Shown: positions 44,245 through 54,342, numbered from the stretch's first letter. The stretch: DNA of 64,000 nt from an uncultured Pelagibacteraceae bacterium (GCA_902609535.1 CACLSF010000003.1:1-64000); one strand, 5' to 3'. Notes: generated from the letters alone by a model not told the origin. Made by a program: numbers and translations.

Positions 44245-45282
44245 TTATTTTCTTGTTCCAAGATCTCTTCTTAGCACGTCGATATATACAGCTAATACTA
44301 TTATAGAACCAATTAAGACTTGTTGCCAAAACGAGCTCACATCCATAAGGTTTAGGCCATTTCTTAAAATACCCATAATCATTACGCCAGCAAACACTCC
44401 AAGCACTGTACCTCTTCCACCGAAAAAACTTGCTCCACCAATTATGCAGGCCGCAATAGCATCTAATTCTGATTGTAATCCAGCATTCGGATAACCAGAG
44501 TCTGTTCTTCCTGCTAAAATTAATGCTCCAATACCTGATAAAAATCCGCATAAAGAGTAAACAATTACTAATATTTTATTTACATTTACGCCCGATGCCC
44601 TCGCTGCACTCGGGTTACCTCCAATAGCATAAATCCATTTACCAGTTCTAGTATGATTCATGAAAACCCAGAAAATTATATATACAATTGCAATAAGAAC
44701 TAAGCTCACTGGAAGGTACTGAGATTTTTCGAGACCTAACCAAGTTAAATCTATCCGTCCATGTCCAAGATATCTTACTTCATCGGTAAAGCCACTTATT
44801 GGTGTTCCACCTGAAATTAAATTTCCAGTACCTCTAAATATATATAATGTACCTAGTGTCATTATGAAAGGATGAGGCATCCGCAAAATAGTAATTCCAA
44901 GACCATTTATTAGTCCACATATTAATCCTGCTATAAGTGGTGTCATAGCAACAACAAACCATGGGGCTCCTGCTTTTGCTACAATTGCCAATATCATCAA
45001 TGACAACATCATTATAGAACCAACTGAAAGGTCAATACCTGCGGTTACAATAACCATGAAAACTCCTAGAGCAAGCATAGATTGCCAAGATATTTGTTTA
45101 AACACGTTGGTTACATTTCTCCACGACAAAAAAACATCTGGCTGCAAGAAATGCATTACCACTATCATTATTAGTAATAATAATAAAATTCCATATCTAT
45201 CAAAGTAAGGAATTAATTTTAAATATAGTGAATCTTTTTCTTGATCTTTATTATCCATAATTATTTTTTTCCCATGATCCAA
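44245..45282 (-). CDS. Ribose-type ABC permease, RbsC-like
   Basis: A 345-residue permease with about ten helices. GIDLSVGSIMMLSLMI, NGLGITILRMPHPFIMTLGTL and the IYAIGGNPSAARASGVNV loop are RbsC hallmarks; GRTDSGYPNAGLQSELDAIAACIIGG also fits. Its start overlaps the ATPase gene by 22 bases. It lies upstream of the binding-protein gene, an order unlike most operons in this window. Confidence 0.93.
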   Translation of the reverse strand: MDHGKKIIMDNKDQEKDSLYLKLIPYFDRYGILLLLLIMIVVMHFLQPDVFLSWRNVTNVFKQISWQSMLALGVFMVIVTAGIDLSVGSIMMLSLMILAIVAKAGAPWFVVAMTPLIAGLICGLINGLGITILRMPHPFIMTLGTLYIFRGTGNLISGGTPISGFTDEVRYLGHGRIDLTWLGLEKSQYLPVSLVLIAIVYIIFWVFMNHTRTGKWIYAIGGNPSAARASGVNVNKILVIVYSLCGFLSGIGALILAGRTDSGYPNAGLQSELDAIAACIIGGASFFGGRGTVLGVFAGVMIMGILRNGLNLMDVSSFWQQVLIGSIIVLAVYIDVLRRDLGTRK

Positions 45283-46010
45283 CCAATTACTTCGTCTCTA
45301 GAAGTTTTTGATAATTCTGACTCAGCAAAATTAGTTCCTTGAAATAAAGCCATCACACGATCACATACAGCAAATATATCATCCATTCTATGGCTTATTA
45401 CAATTACACCTACTCCAGTTTTTTTTAAGCTATTAATTAAATCTAAAACTTTTCCAACTTCCTTAATAGCAAGAGCAGCTGTGGGTTCATCCATAATAAC
45501 TACCTTTGCATTGAACGCAGTAGATCTTGCTATGGCTACCGCTTGTCTTTGACCCCCTGAAAGTTCCTCGACTTTTTGATCTGCGCTTTTTACATTAATT
45601 TTTAACTTACCTAAATGAGCATCAGTGAGTTCTTTAATTTTCTTAAAATCTAGCAGCTTGATAAAACCAAGATTTTTAGTAGGCTCACGTCCCAAAAAAA
45701 TATTTTCACCAATAGGAAGATTTCCCGCTAAAGCCAAATCCTGGTAAACCATTTCTAAACCCAACTCCTGAGAGTCTTTTGGGCTTTCTAATATCTCTTT
45801 TTTACCATCAAAATATAGTGAGCCAGAACTTGGTTTATAAAGTCCAGATAAAACCTTCATTAATGTCGTTTTTCCAGCCCCATTATCACCCACAACACCG
45901 AGGCACTCTCCTGCATGTATCTTTAAATTTACATTCTCAAGAGCCGTTATGGTTCCAAAGTACTTTGTTACACTTTTTGCTTCGAGAAGTAGTTGGTTAA
46001 TTGATGACAT
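45261..46010 (-). CDS. Ribose-type ABC ATPase, single-domain (FrcA-like)
   Basis: A 249-residue ATPase with Walker A GDNGAGKTTLMK, MVYQDLAL Q-loop, signature LSGGQRQAV and Walker B VVIMDEPTAAL. It resembles the first half of RbsA, which normally has two such domains (about 500 residues). Single-domain members such as FrcA are known and act as homodimers, so this is a real variant rather than a truncation. Confidence 0.92.
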   Translation of the reverse strand: MSSINQLLLEAKSVTKYFGTITALENVNLKIHAGECLGVVGDNGAGKTTLMKVLSGLYKPSSGSLYFDGKKEILESPKDSQELGLEMVYQDLALAGNLPIGENIFLGREPTKNLGFIKLLDFKKIKELTDAHLGKLKINVKSADQKVEELSGGQRQAVAIARSTAFNAKVVIMDEPTAALAIKEVGKVLDLINSLKKTGVGVIVISHRMDDIFAVCDRVMALFQGTNFAESELSKTSRDEVIGWIMGKK

Positions 46011-46032
46011 AAATCATGAAAATATAAAAAAA

Positions 46033-47055
46033 TCAGTTAATTGCAACAGGTTTTGAGGCTAAAAGATTTACTGTTTTGCTTCGAGCTCTTTTACAGAATT
46101 TTGGAGCCTTTTTTTTTAAAATTAAGCTCATATCTTTTAGAACAATTTCACCCATTTCAAAAAAAGCCTGTTCTAAAGCTCCCGCCCTATGAGCTGAAAA
46201 CAATACATTTTTCAGTTTTCTAATTGGATCATTTTTTTTAACCGGCTCTTCAGGAAATACATCCGTTGCTACAAAGATATCTCCTTTTTTAATTCTTTTT
46301 TTAAGATCCCCAAAATTAACAATTGCTGCTCTACTCATTAAAACAAAAACTGATTTCGACCTCATTCTATTTAATAATTTTTTGTCTATTAAATTTTTAT
46401 TTTTAGTTGTAATTGTTGCTAGTACATAAATAATCTCACAATCGCTAAACATTTTACTTAGATTAATTGATTTAAAACCAGCTTTTTTAATAATTTTGTT
46501 AGGTACCCAGGGATCGTATACATTTATATTTTTTGTAAAGGGTAGTAAAAGAGGATAAAGCGCCTTTGCTAAATCTCCAAACCCCAATAATCCAATTTTT
46601 TTATTTGTTAAAAGAGAAGCACTTAAATTACTTTCTAAACCATATTTTTCTTTTCCTCTTACAAAATCGAAATGAGCATTATGGATGTTTCTTAATATGG
46701 ATAAAGTCATACCTAAAGCTATTTCAGCAACTGGCTTTGAAAATACAGGTGATGTAGCTATGACATCAATTTTTTTTTTAAAACAATATTCATAGTCAAT
46801 ATTATCCATAAAATTACTTTCAACATTTATAATACATTTCAATTGTGTGGCTTTTGATAAAAGATTTTTGTCAAGATCTGGTTGGCCCATTATAAAAGTG
46901 GCTTTATGAATATTTTTTTCGTAAAAATCTTTTTTATTAAACTTAGGAGCTGTTATTAACTTATATTTTGATTTTAATTCTTTAAGTTTTTTTTTTGAAA
47001 AAATTAAATCTAATGTTCTTGGAAATGGATCTGAAATTACGATATGTTTTTTCAT
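46033..47055 (-). CDS. D-2-hydroxyacid dehydrogenase family protein
   Basis: A 340-residue NAD-dependent dehydrogenase with GLLGFGDLAK in the Rossmann domain and a probable triad Arg (MSRAAIVNFGDL), Glu (FPEEP) and His (SAHRAGA). The N-terminal half is less typical. Its 7-base spacing to the Gfo/Idh gene upstream suggests joint work on cyclitol or sugar-acid intermediates. Confidence 0.85.
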   Translation of the reverse strand: MKKHIVISDPFPRTLDLIFSKKKLKELKSKYKLITAPKFNKKDFYEKNIHKATFIMGQPDLDKNLLSKATQLKCIINVESNFMDNIDYEYCFKKKIDVIATSPVFSKPVAEIALGMTLSILRNIHNAHFDFVRGKEKYGLESNLSASLLTNKKIGLLGFGDLAKALYPLLLPFTKNINVYDPWVPNKIIKKAGFKSINLSKMFSDCEIIYVLATITTKNKNLIDKKLLNRMRSKSVFVLMSRAAIVNFGDLKKRIKKGDIFVATDVFPEEPVKKNDPIRKLKNVLFSAHRAGALEQAFFEMGEIVLKDMSLILKKKAPKFCKRARSKTVNLLASKPVAIN

Positions 47056-47062
47056 TTTATAT

Positions 47063-48220
47063 TTATTTTAGTAATTTCTTAACATCTAATTTTGAAAACT
47101 TTTTTGGTTTTACGCAAAATGTATTAATGTATTGAATTTTGCCAGACCTGGCAGCTTTCATAATAGAAGTTATAATGTCTAATACATGAAGAGAAATTTC
47201 ACCACTACACAAATGTTTTCTTTTATTTTCAATCGAATATGCCATCTCTGACAACCCCACGCCTCGATAGTTTGCATTAGTTGGTGTTTCATTAGCTCTT
47301 GAACTTTGTGTTCTTATATTAATCCTCCCTAATGGCATTTTTGAAGTCTTAAACTCTTTCCAGTTATCGCCTAATTTATTGCAAGTTAATACTGATCCCC
47401 CGAACATATTTGGATCTGGAACTATCATTGACCCTTTTTCTCCATATAATTCAATATGATTTCTTTGATGAGCTATAACATCAAATGATAATGTTAATCT
47501 TATAACGGAGTTATTTTTAAAAGTAATTGTAGATAAATAAGTAGTTGGACATTCTACCTTAAATTTTTTGCCTTTTTTTGGTCCTATCCCAATAGTTCTA
47601 TATTTTTGGCCTTGAATGATGGTGCCTGTAACTTTTTTTGCTGGTCCTAAAAGATTTACTAAGGCAGTAATATAATATGGTCCCATATCGATAACAGGAC
47701 CTCCCTCTTTTTTTGTAAACCAAGGCTCAGGATTAGGATGGTAGGATTGAATACCAGGAAATGCAAAAACCGCATTTCCTAATTTTACATTTCCTATAAT
47801 ATTTTTTTCAACTAATTCTTTAGATTTTTGAATTCCGCCTCCTAAAAAAGTATCAGGAGCATTTCCTAAATATAATTTTTTCTTTTTTGAAATTTTTAAT
47901 AATTTTTTTCCATCATTTAAATTTATTGCTAATGGTTTTTCTGAATAAATATGTTTTCCATTTATTAAAGCTTTTTTAGATATTTGATAATGTGCTTTTG
48001 GAATTGTAAGGTTTAAAATAATTTCTATTTCATTATCTTTAAGAAGCTCATTAACAGTTACAGATTTTATTCCAAAATTTAAAGCACAACGCTTAGAAGC
48101 TTTCTCATTAATATCAGCACATTTAATAATTTTTATATTATTAAAATATTTTTCAGCTCTAAAATATGTTTCAGCAATATGTCCACAACCTATTAATCCA
48201 ATTTTAAAAACTTTATTCAT
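47063..48220 (-). CDS. Gfo/Idh/MocA family oxidoreductase
   Basis: A 385-residue enzyme with GLIGCGHIAETY, catalytic Lys in SEKPLAINL, and the GGPVIDMGPYYITAL segment of a subfamily where Tyr replaces the usual His. It is encoded 9 bases after IolD. Cyclitol or sugar dehydrogenase is the likely role; substrate unknown. Confidence 0.88.
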   Translation of the reverse strand: MNKVFKIGLIGCGHIAETYFRAEKYFNNIKIIKCADINEKASKRCALNFGIKSVTVNELLKDNEIEIILNLTIPKAHYQISKKALINGKHIYSEKPLAINLNDGKKLLKISKKKKLYLGNAPDTFLGGGIQKSKELVEKNIIGNVKLGNAVFAFPGIQSYHPNPEPWFTKKEGGPVIDMGPYYITALVNLLGPAKKVTGTIIQGQKYRTIGIGPKKGKKFKVECPTTYLSTITFKNNSVIRLTLSFDVIAHQRNHIELYGEKGSMIVPDPNMFGGSVLTCNKLGDNWKEFKTSKMPLGRINIRTQSSRANETPTNANYRGVGLSEMAYSIENKRKHLCSGEISLHVLDIITSIMKAARSGKIQYINTFCVKPKKFSKLDVKKLLK

Positions 48221-48229
48221 ATAAAGTTT

Positions 48230-50074
48230 TTAAACACCTTGTCTCTGTTTTGATTTTCCTTCTTTGTGGAGTTTTAATGCTTCTTCATTTTCTTTTGATG
48301 TTGGTATTTCAAGCGTAGGGCTTTCCCAATAAGCAGATCCTTCAAGCCATTCGTAACTATGTGTTTTAATTGATATAACATAAGTTATATCTGATTGTTT
48401 AGCTCTTTTAAATGCTTCTTCTAATTCTGAAATACTAGAAACATGTTCTGATTTTGCTCCCATGCTTGCTGCATGTTGAGCGAAATCTACTTCTTTGGAG
48501 TTTTGAATATTTGAGGAATTAAACAAACAATTAAATTCTTTTCCACCCTTGAACAATTGAAGTCTATTTATAACAGCATGACCTCCATTATCACATACAA
48601 TGATTATTAATTTATTATTAGTAATTACTGAAGAATATATATCTGAATTGTTAAGTAGGTATGATCCATCACCAACAAAAGCAATTACGTCTTTATCAGG
48701 ATTGGCCATTTTTATACCAAGAGCACCAGAAATTTCATAACTCATACAACTAAATCCCCACTCCGTTTCATGAGTATTTAACTCTTTTGGACGCCAAACT
48801 TGAACAACTTCTCCGACCAAACCTCCAGCTGCTGTAACAGCTATATCAGTTGGATCTGAATTTCTATAAATTGCTCCAACAGCATGAGCATAACTTGGTA
48901 ATTCTTGATTTGTTGGACCGCTCTCTTTATCCACGTATTCATTCCAAGATTTTAACTCGACTTGTGATTTTTTATGCCAGCTATCAGATGATTTCCAATC
49001 CCCAATAGCATTAGATAATTCTGTTAAGGTAACTTTTGCGTCACCTATAACTGCTTCTGCTAAATGTTTGTTGGCATCATGTCTTGCTATATTAATTGAA
49101 ACTAATTTAAATTCAGGATTTTCAAAATTAGCCCACGAGCCAGTTGTAAAATCTGCAAGCTTAGTTCCTATGCAAATTGCTAAATCAGTTTCTCTTGCCA
49201 AATTATTTGCTGCCTTGCCACCAAGGCCACCTATTGGTCCTACAAAATGAGAATGATCTTTTTTCATTGTTGAGTATCCCATAACTGTTTGGGTTACTGG
49301 TATATTATGTTTAATTGCAAAATTGCCTAACTCATCCATGGCATCAGAATAAAATACTCCACCTCCAGAAATTATAATAGGTTTTTTCGAATTTTTAATT
49401 TTTTCAACTGCTTGTTTGATTTGAAAATCGTCAGGTCTAGGTCTTCTAATATTATGAATTCTTTCTTTAAAAAATTCCTCAGGATAATCAAAAGTTTCAC
49501 CTTGTACATCTTGGCACAAAGATAAACATGCAGGTCCACACTCTGCTGGATCTAACATGGTTTGAATTGCTTGAGGGAGTGACTGTAATATTTGCTCTGG
49601 TCTTGTAATTCTATCAAAATATTTTGTAACTGGTTTAAATGAGTCGTTAGCTGTCATTCCCGGATTTGAAAAGTGTTCAACCTGTTGCAAAACTGGATCT
49701 GGCATTCTATTTGCGTAAGTGTCTCCAGGTAAAAATAAAATTGGCAATCTATTACTCATTGCTACAGCTGATGCTGTAACTAGGTTTGTAGATCCTGGTC
49801 CAACCGAACTTGTTGCAATAAAAATTTGCTTTCTTCTTTTAGCTCTTGCATAAGCAACACCTGTTAAAGCCATATTTTGTTCGTGATGACCCCTGTATGT
49901 TGGAAGTTGATCTTTATTTTCCTCTAATGCTTGTCCTAGACAGGCGACATTTCCATGTCCAAATATACCGAATACACCAGGAAACAAAGGCTTAACTTGA
50001 CCATCAATATAGACTTTCTGAGCGATTAAATGTTTTACCAATGCATGCGCGCAAGTAAGCTTTATTTTTCTCAT
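48230..50074 (-). CDS. iolD: 3D-(3,5/4)-trihydroxycyclohexane-1,2-dione hydrolase (IolD)
   Basis: A 614-residue thiamine-diphosphate enzyme. FGIFGHGNVACLGQAL and YRGHHEQNMALTGVAYA (catalytic Glu65) are the IolD N-terminal markers; the ThDP site GDGSYLLNNSD and CDNGGHAVINRLQ follow. IolD opens the trione-type ring to 5-deoxyglucuronate in inositol breakdown. First gene of the minus-strand run 46033-50074, with 55 bases to the divergent aldehyde dehydrogenase. Confidence 0.93.
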   Translation of the reverse strand: MRKIKLTCAHALVKHLIAQKVYIDGQVKPLFPGVFGIFGHGNVACLGQALEENKDQLPTYRGHHEQNMALTGVAYARAKRRKQIFIATSSVGPGSTNLVTASAVAMSNRLPILFLPGDTYANRMPDPVLQQVEHFSNPGMTANDSFKPVTKYFDRITRPEQILQSLPQAIQTMLDPAECGPACLSLCQDVQGETFDYPEEFFKERIHNIRRPRPDDFQIKQAVEKIKNSKKPIIISGGGVFYSDAMDELGNFAIKHNIPVTQTVMGYSTMKKDHSHFVGPIGGLGGKAANNLARETDLAICIGTKLADFTTGSWANFENPEFKLVSINIARHDANKHLAEAVIGDAKVTLTELSNAIGDWKSSDSWHKKSQVELKSWNEYVDKESGPTNQELPSYAHAVGAIYRNSDPTDIAVTAAGGLVGEVVQVWRPKELNTHETEWGFSCMSYEISGALGIKMANPDKDVIAFVGDGSYLLNNSDIYSSVITNNKLIIIVCDNGGHAVINRLQLFKGGKEFNCLFNSSNIQNSKEVDFAQHAASMGAKSEHVSSISELEEAFKRAKQSDITYVISIKTHSYEWLEGSAYWESPTLEIPTSKENEEALKLHKEGKSKQRQGV

Positions 50075-50129
50075 TTTTCTAGTTATATTCTCCTCAAATA
50101 TTCAACTAATAAACCACAAAATAAAAATT

Positions 50130-51572
50130 ATGTATAGCAAATTTGGACAATTCATTGATGGCAAATGGCAAGCATCACAAAATAATGAAACTTATGATGT
50201 TTTAAATCCTGCAACTGAGGAAGTTTTAGGTAAGGCATCTAAAGCAGGTGAAGAAGATGTAAACAAAGCACTTAAGTCTGCAGAAAAAGGTCTTGAGGTT
50301 TGGAGAAATACTCCACCTTGGCAAAGATCAAAAATTATAAGGAAAATTGCCGACCTAATGAGAGAGAGAACTGATGTATTAGCTAAGTGGTTAACATTAG
50401 AAGTTGGAAAGCCACTATCAGAAGCAAAAGGAGAAGTTGGAGGAGCTGCAGATATTTTTGAATGGAACTCTGAAGAGACAAAAAGAATTTATGGTCAAAT
50501 AGTTGAAAGTAGATTTGAACATACAAGAATGTATGTAAAATATGAGCCAGTTGGAGTAGTTGCTGGATTAATACCATGGAATTTTCCAATAGTTTTATCT
50601 TCAAGAAAAATTTCCACTGCTTTAGCTGCAGGATGTTCAGTAATTTGTAAGCCTGATGTAATTACTCCAGGTAGTGTAATGGAGCTTATGAATATTATAA
50701 ATGATGCGGGTGTTCCTCCAGGAGTAGTAAATTTATTATCTGGTGACCCAGCTAAAATTTCATCTCAATTAATATCATCTGACATAGTAAAAAAAGTTTC
50801 TATAACTGGTTCAACAAGAGTTGGAAAACTAATTTTAAAACAAGCTGCTGAAAAAGTGCAAAGAGTTACAATGGAGTTAAGTGGTCATTCACCTTTTATT
50901 GTTTTTGACGATGTAGATATTAATAAGGTTACTGACATGGCAATTACTGCTAAATTTAGAAATAATGGTCAAGTTTGTATATCACCTGCGAGATTTTATA
51001 TTCATGAAAGTAAAAAAGATGAATTTGCTAAAACATTAGTTGAAAAGGTTACTAAGCTTAAAGTAGGTAACGGTATGGATGAAGATACAATTCTGGGGCC
51101 TTTAACAACAGAAAAAAGATTAAATGAAATAGAGGCATTAGTTGAAAAAACTAAAAGCGAAGGAGCGACTGTTTTATGTGGTGGAAAAAGACCTGCTGGT
51201 TTTAATAAAGGGTATTTTTACGAACCAACTATTTTTGACAACGTTAAAGATAATTTTACAATTGCTAAAGAAGAGCCATTTGGACCTTTAGTTCCATTGC
51301 TTACTTTTAAAGACACAGATGAAGTTGTTAAGCGAGCTAATGATAATGACCTTGGTTTAGCAAGCTATATCTACACAAATTCCTTAGAAAAAGCGCACAA
51401 AGTTTCAGAAAAAATGGAAACTGGAACATGCGCAGTGAACCATCCAACAATTGCTTTTGCTGAAGTGCCTTTTGGAGGAATAAAACAAACAGGTTATGGA
51501 AGAGAAGGTGGTTCTATGGCCATCAAAGATTATTTGAACGTTAAGTATACTCACTTCGGTCTCAATTATTAA
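50130..51572 (+). CDS. NAD(P)-dependent aldehyde dehydrogenase (SSADH/KGSADH-like)
   Basis: A 480-residue aldehyde dehydrogenase. Catalytic Cys283 (GQVCISPARF) and Glu249 (TMELSGHSP), Asn in IPWNFP and the NAD segment ITGSTRVG are present. The pattern looks like succinate- or 2-oxoglutarate-semialdehyde dehydrogenase, not the CoA-acylating IolA/MmsA. The usual KPAE/KPSE after strand 4 is KPDV here, which may change cofactor use. Last base overlaps the aldolase start. Confidence 0.92.
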   Translation: MYSKFGQFIDGKWQASQNNETYDVLNPATEEVLGKASKAGEEDVNKALKSAEKGLEVWRNTPPWQRSKIIRKIADLMRERTDVLAKWLTLEVGKPLSEAKGEVGGAADIFEWNSEETKRIYGQIVESRFEHTRMYVKYEPVGVVAGLIPWNFPIVLSSRKISTALAAGCSVICKPDVITPGSVMELMNIINDAGVPPGVVNLLSGDPAKISSQLISSDIVKKVSITGSTRVGKLILKQAAEKVQRVTMELSGHSPFIVFDDVDINKVTDMAITAKFRNNGQVCISPARFYIHESKKDEFAKTLVEKVTKLKVGNGMDEDTILGPLTTEKRLNEIEALVEKTKSEGATVLCGGKRPAGFNKGYFYEPTIFDNVKDNFTIAKEEPFGPLVPLLTFKDTDEVVKRANDNDLGLASYIYTNSLEKAHKVSEKMETGTCAVNHPTIAFAEVPFGGIKQTGYGREGGSMAIKDYLNVKYTHFGLNY

Positions 51573-52363
51573 TGAGAAAAAATAAAGTCAAACAAATGAT
51601 GGCTGACGGTAAGCCTGTTGTAAATGGCTGGTTACAAATACCAAGCACTGTTTCTGCAGAAGTTATGGCACATCAAGGTTGGGATTCTCTGACTGTAGAT
51701 ATGCAGCATGGACTTGTTGATTATACAAATGCACTTCCAATGCTTCAAACTATTTCATCAACTGATGTAACTCCTCTTGCTAGAGTAAATTGGAATGAAC
51801 CAGGTCAAATAATGAAAATTCTAGACGCTGGTTGTTATGGAATTATATGTCCTATGGTTAGCAATAAAGAAGAGGCAGAAAGATTTGTACAAGCATGCAT
51901 GTATCCTCCAAGAGGATATAGAAGTTTTGGTCCTGTTAGAGGATTGATTTATGGTGGAGCTGATTATGCCGACCATGCAAATGATGAAATTTTAAAATTA
52001 GCTATGATTGAAACAAAAGAATCATTAGATAAATTAGATGAGATTATGTCTACAGATGGTGTAGATGGAATATATATTGGCCCAGCTGACTTAAGTTTAG
52101 CAATTGGAGAAAAGCCTGGATTTGATAGACCAGAAGATACAAAGGCATATTCTGAAATTCTTAGAATTTTAGAGCATGCTAAAAAAAATAATATTTTTGC
52201 AGGAATTCATAATGGAACACCTGAGTATGCACAAAAAATGATCGATAAAGGATTTAACTTTGTAACTATAGGAGCAGATCAAAGGGCAATGAGCGCTGGT
52301 GCTAAGGCAATTGTAGAAAAAATGAAAGGCTCAATAAGCAAAAAAGAGTCTGAAACTTACTAA
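51572..52363 (+). CDS. HpcH/HpaI family class II pyruvate aldolase
   Basis: A 263-residue class II aldolase. VDMQHGLVDY (His base), LARVNWNEPGQIMKILDAGCYGIICPMV, PPRGYRSFGP and GIYIGPADLSLAIG are family signatures; a metal site of Glu/Asp lies in MIETKES and PADLS. Cleaves 2-keto-3-deoxy sugar acids to pyruvate and an aldehyde, which the ALDH encoded with it would oxidise. Coupled by one base to the ALDH gene. Confidence 0.93.
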   Translation: MRKNKVKQMMADGKPVVNGWLQIPSTVSAEVMAHQGWDSLTVDMQHGLVDYTNALPMLQTISSTDVTPLARVNWNEPGQIMKILDAGCYGIICPMVSNKEEAERFVQACMYPPRGYRSFGPVRGLIYGGADYADHANDEILKLAMIETKESLDKLDEIMSTDGVDGIYIGPADLSLAIGEKPGFDRPEDTKAYSEILRILEHAKKNNIFAGIHNGTPEYAQKMIDKGFNFVTIGADQRAMSAGAKAIVEKMKGSISKKESETY

Positions 52364-52364
52364 A

Positions 52365-53333
52365 TTAATTTTTCGCAGCTAATTCTTTATAAATATTATT
52401 TACTCTGTGAACTTCTTGTGCAGTATTAAAATATCCTTCGTATTCTATCTCGTCTGGTGTCACATCAAAATGATAATGTCCTGCATCATTTTTATGTTCG
52501 TATGAATGAAAATGTGTATGCTCTCCAGACTCTCTTAGATTTAATTCTCCACCCATTGGATCTCCTGTCCATAAAACGGTATAACATTGTAATTTTGGCC
52601 CTACTGGCTCATAAAATTGAAGAAAATCTTTTGTACATTTCATTAATTTTGGATCGTAGTATTCATGTTTTATATCCTTATAATCTGGTTGAACATGCGA
52701 TCTTATTTTTCCATTTAAAACTCTAAATACACCAGCTAAAGCGATATGATCGTTGTTAAATGTTTTTAAATTTTCTGAAAGTGCTGCTCTGATTGCTTGA
52801 GGCAATGAGCCTTGTTTTCCAATTCTTTTCTTTATCTTTAAATAAATAACTTTACCCTTAACACCATCTGAATAATAAACATTGCCAAGTCCGCCATGTT
52901 TACTTTCATTATAGTCCTCTACAATACATTTTTTATCTGTACCTACCCTTGCTATTAAAGATCTATACTCCTTTGTTGTTAAGTTTTCGTTTATAACCAA
53001 TTCACCGCAGTGCCCATCAAGACAAGACATTGCTCCAGATCCTGCGCCAAGTGCGTATGATTTCTCTGACCCAATCAGTTTTGATATTTCTGCATAATCG
53101 AATTCAGCACCAATATATTTAGGATCGTGCATATACGGTTCTCCTCCAACATCAATTATTCTTTGGTTACCACTCATTCCTTCTGATGGACAATTCCAAT
53201 CTCTTAAATTTGGACAATCAACTATCTTTGCTGTGACACTTTCAAAATTTTTTGACAATCCAACTTGCAAAGCATTTGTTATTTCTTTTAACTCGAATTT
53301 CTTAAAAATTCCTTTTTCTATTTTTAATTCCAT
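52365..53333 (-). CDS. DUF1907 (C11orf54-like) metal protein
   Basis: A 322-residue protein matching DUF1907, known mainly from animals (C11orf54, a zinc-binding esterase-like protein) and some bacteria. The zinc cluster GEHTHFHSYEH...GHYHFD has His272, His274 and His288 in the known pattern; GGEPYMHDP and GAGSGAM also fit. I start it at 53333 (MELKIEKG): the open frame to 53636 runs antisense to the PanE-like gene and is unlikely to be coding. Function in bacteria is not established. Confidence 0.85.
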   Translation of the reverse strand: MELKIEKGIFKKFELKEITNALQVGLSKNFESVTAKIVDCPNLRDWNCPSEGMSGNQRIIDVGGEPYMHDPKYIGAEFDYAEISKLIGSEKSYALGAGSGAMSCLDGHCGELVINENLTTKEYRSLIARVGTDKKCIVEDYNESKHGGLGNVYYSDGVKGKVIYLKIKKRIGKQGSLPQAIRAALSENLKTFNNDHIALAGVFRVLNGKIRSHVQPDYKDIKHEYYDPKLMKCTKDFLQFYEPVGPKLQCYTVLWTGDPMGGELNLRESGEHTHFHSYEHKNDAGHYHFDVTPDEIEYEGYFNTAQEVHRVNNIYKELAAKN

Positions 53334-53397
53334 AAATAAATTAGTTACATAATATATTGCATAATTTCTATACATTAATATATTTCGTTTATTAAAA

Positions 53398-54342
53398 ATG
53401 AATAATAAAGATTTGAAAGTTGCAGTTCTTGGTGCGGGAGCAATGGGATGTCTATTTGGAGGTCTACTATCTGAAAAAGGTCTAAATGTAACGCTCATTG
53501 ATGTTTGGAAAGAGCATGTTGATGAAATAAATAAAAATGGTCTAAAAATGGATGGCCATGGTGGTGATAGATTCATAAAAGTACCAGCAACATCAGATCC
53601 ATCTACAATTGGAAAAGTTGATGCTGTGATAGTCATGTGTAAAGCAACAGCTTTAGAGCCTGCATTAAAAAGTATTATAAATATTATTGGCGATAAAACA
53701 GTTTTTATGTCTTTTCAAAATGGAATTGGACATGAGGCAATAATCAAAAGTATTGTTGGCGACGAAAAAGTAATTGGTGGAACAACAACTCAAGCATCAA
53801 ATATCTTAGGCCCTGGTCATATTATGAATCATGCAGCTCTACCCTCTTGGATTGGAGAATATGATGGTGGGATAACAGATAGAATAACTGAAATTGCAGA
53901 CACATTTACTGCTCATAATTTAGAAATGATTGCAGCTGAGGATGTAAAAAAAAGAAAATGGATGAAACTTTTTGCATTAACCGCGATAGGCCCACTTTCG
54001 GCTATTTTTGATCTGCATCACACTGATCTTTACATAAATAATAATGCCAACGACGTCTCAAGAAGTTTAGGTAAAGAGATAATTTTAGAAACAAGAGATG
54101 TTGCTTTAGCAGATGGTGTTGATGTTTCAGAGGTTGAGTGTTTATTCATGTTTAATAAGATTGTTGATTCAAAACAAACAAATAAATCATCAATGGCTTT
54201 TGATGTACTTTATAAAAGAAAAACTGAAATTGATTTCATAAGTGGCGCTGTATCTAAAATAGGAAAAAAACATGGAATAGCTACACCCTTGAATGACCTA
54301 ATGTACAAAATGATTAAAGTAAAAGAAGGTATGTACAGCTAA
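53398..54342 (+). CDS. Ketopantoate reductase family protein (PanE/ApbA-like)
   Basis: A 314-residue reductase with NADPH motif GAGAMGCLFGG (residues 11-21), FQNGIGHE, and C-terminal catalytic Lys in the VKKRKWMKLFAL segment. PanE makes pantoate, but many paralogues act elsewhere; in this cluster a role in sugar or cyclitol breakdown is as likely. Diverges from the DUF1907 gene over 64 bases. Confidence 0.85.
   Translation: MNNKDLKVAVLGAGAMGCLFGGLLSEKGLNVTLIDVWKEHVDEINKNGLKMDGHGGDRFIKVPATSDPSTIGKVDAVIVMCKATALEPALKSIINIIGDKTVFMSFQNGIGHEAIIKSIVGDEKVIGGTTTQASNILGPGHIMNHAALPSWIGEYDGGITDRITEIADTFTAHNLEMIAAEDVKKRKWMKLFALTAIGPLSAIFDLHHTDLYINNNANDVSRSLGKEIILETRDVALADGVDVSEVECLFMFNKIVDSKQTNKSSMAFDVLYKRKTEIDFISGAVSKIGKKHGIATPLNDLMYKMIKVKEGMYS

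Noticed and set aside
44186-44551. 121-codon minus-strand frame near the ribose-type permease
   Set aside because: It lies in another frame of the RbsC-like gene, and its composition (Trp/Arg/Ser/Tyr rich) is unlike a real protein.
53334-53636. 101-codon N-terminal extension of the DUF1907 gene
   Set aside because: It runs antisense through the start of the PanE-like gene, and family likeness begins only at the ATG at 53333.
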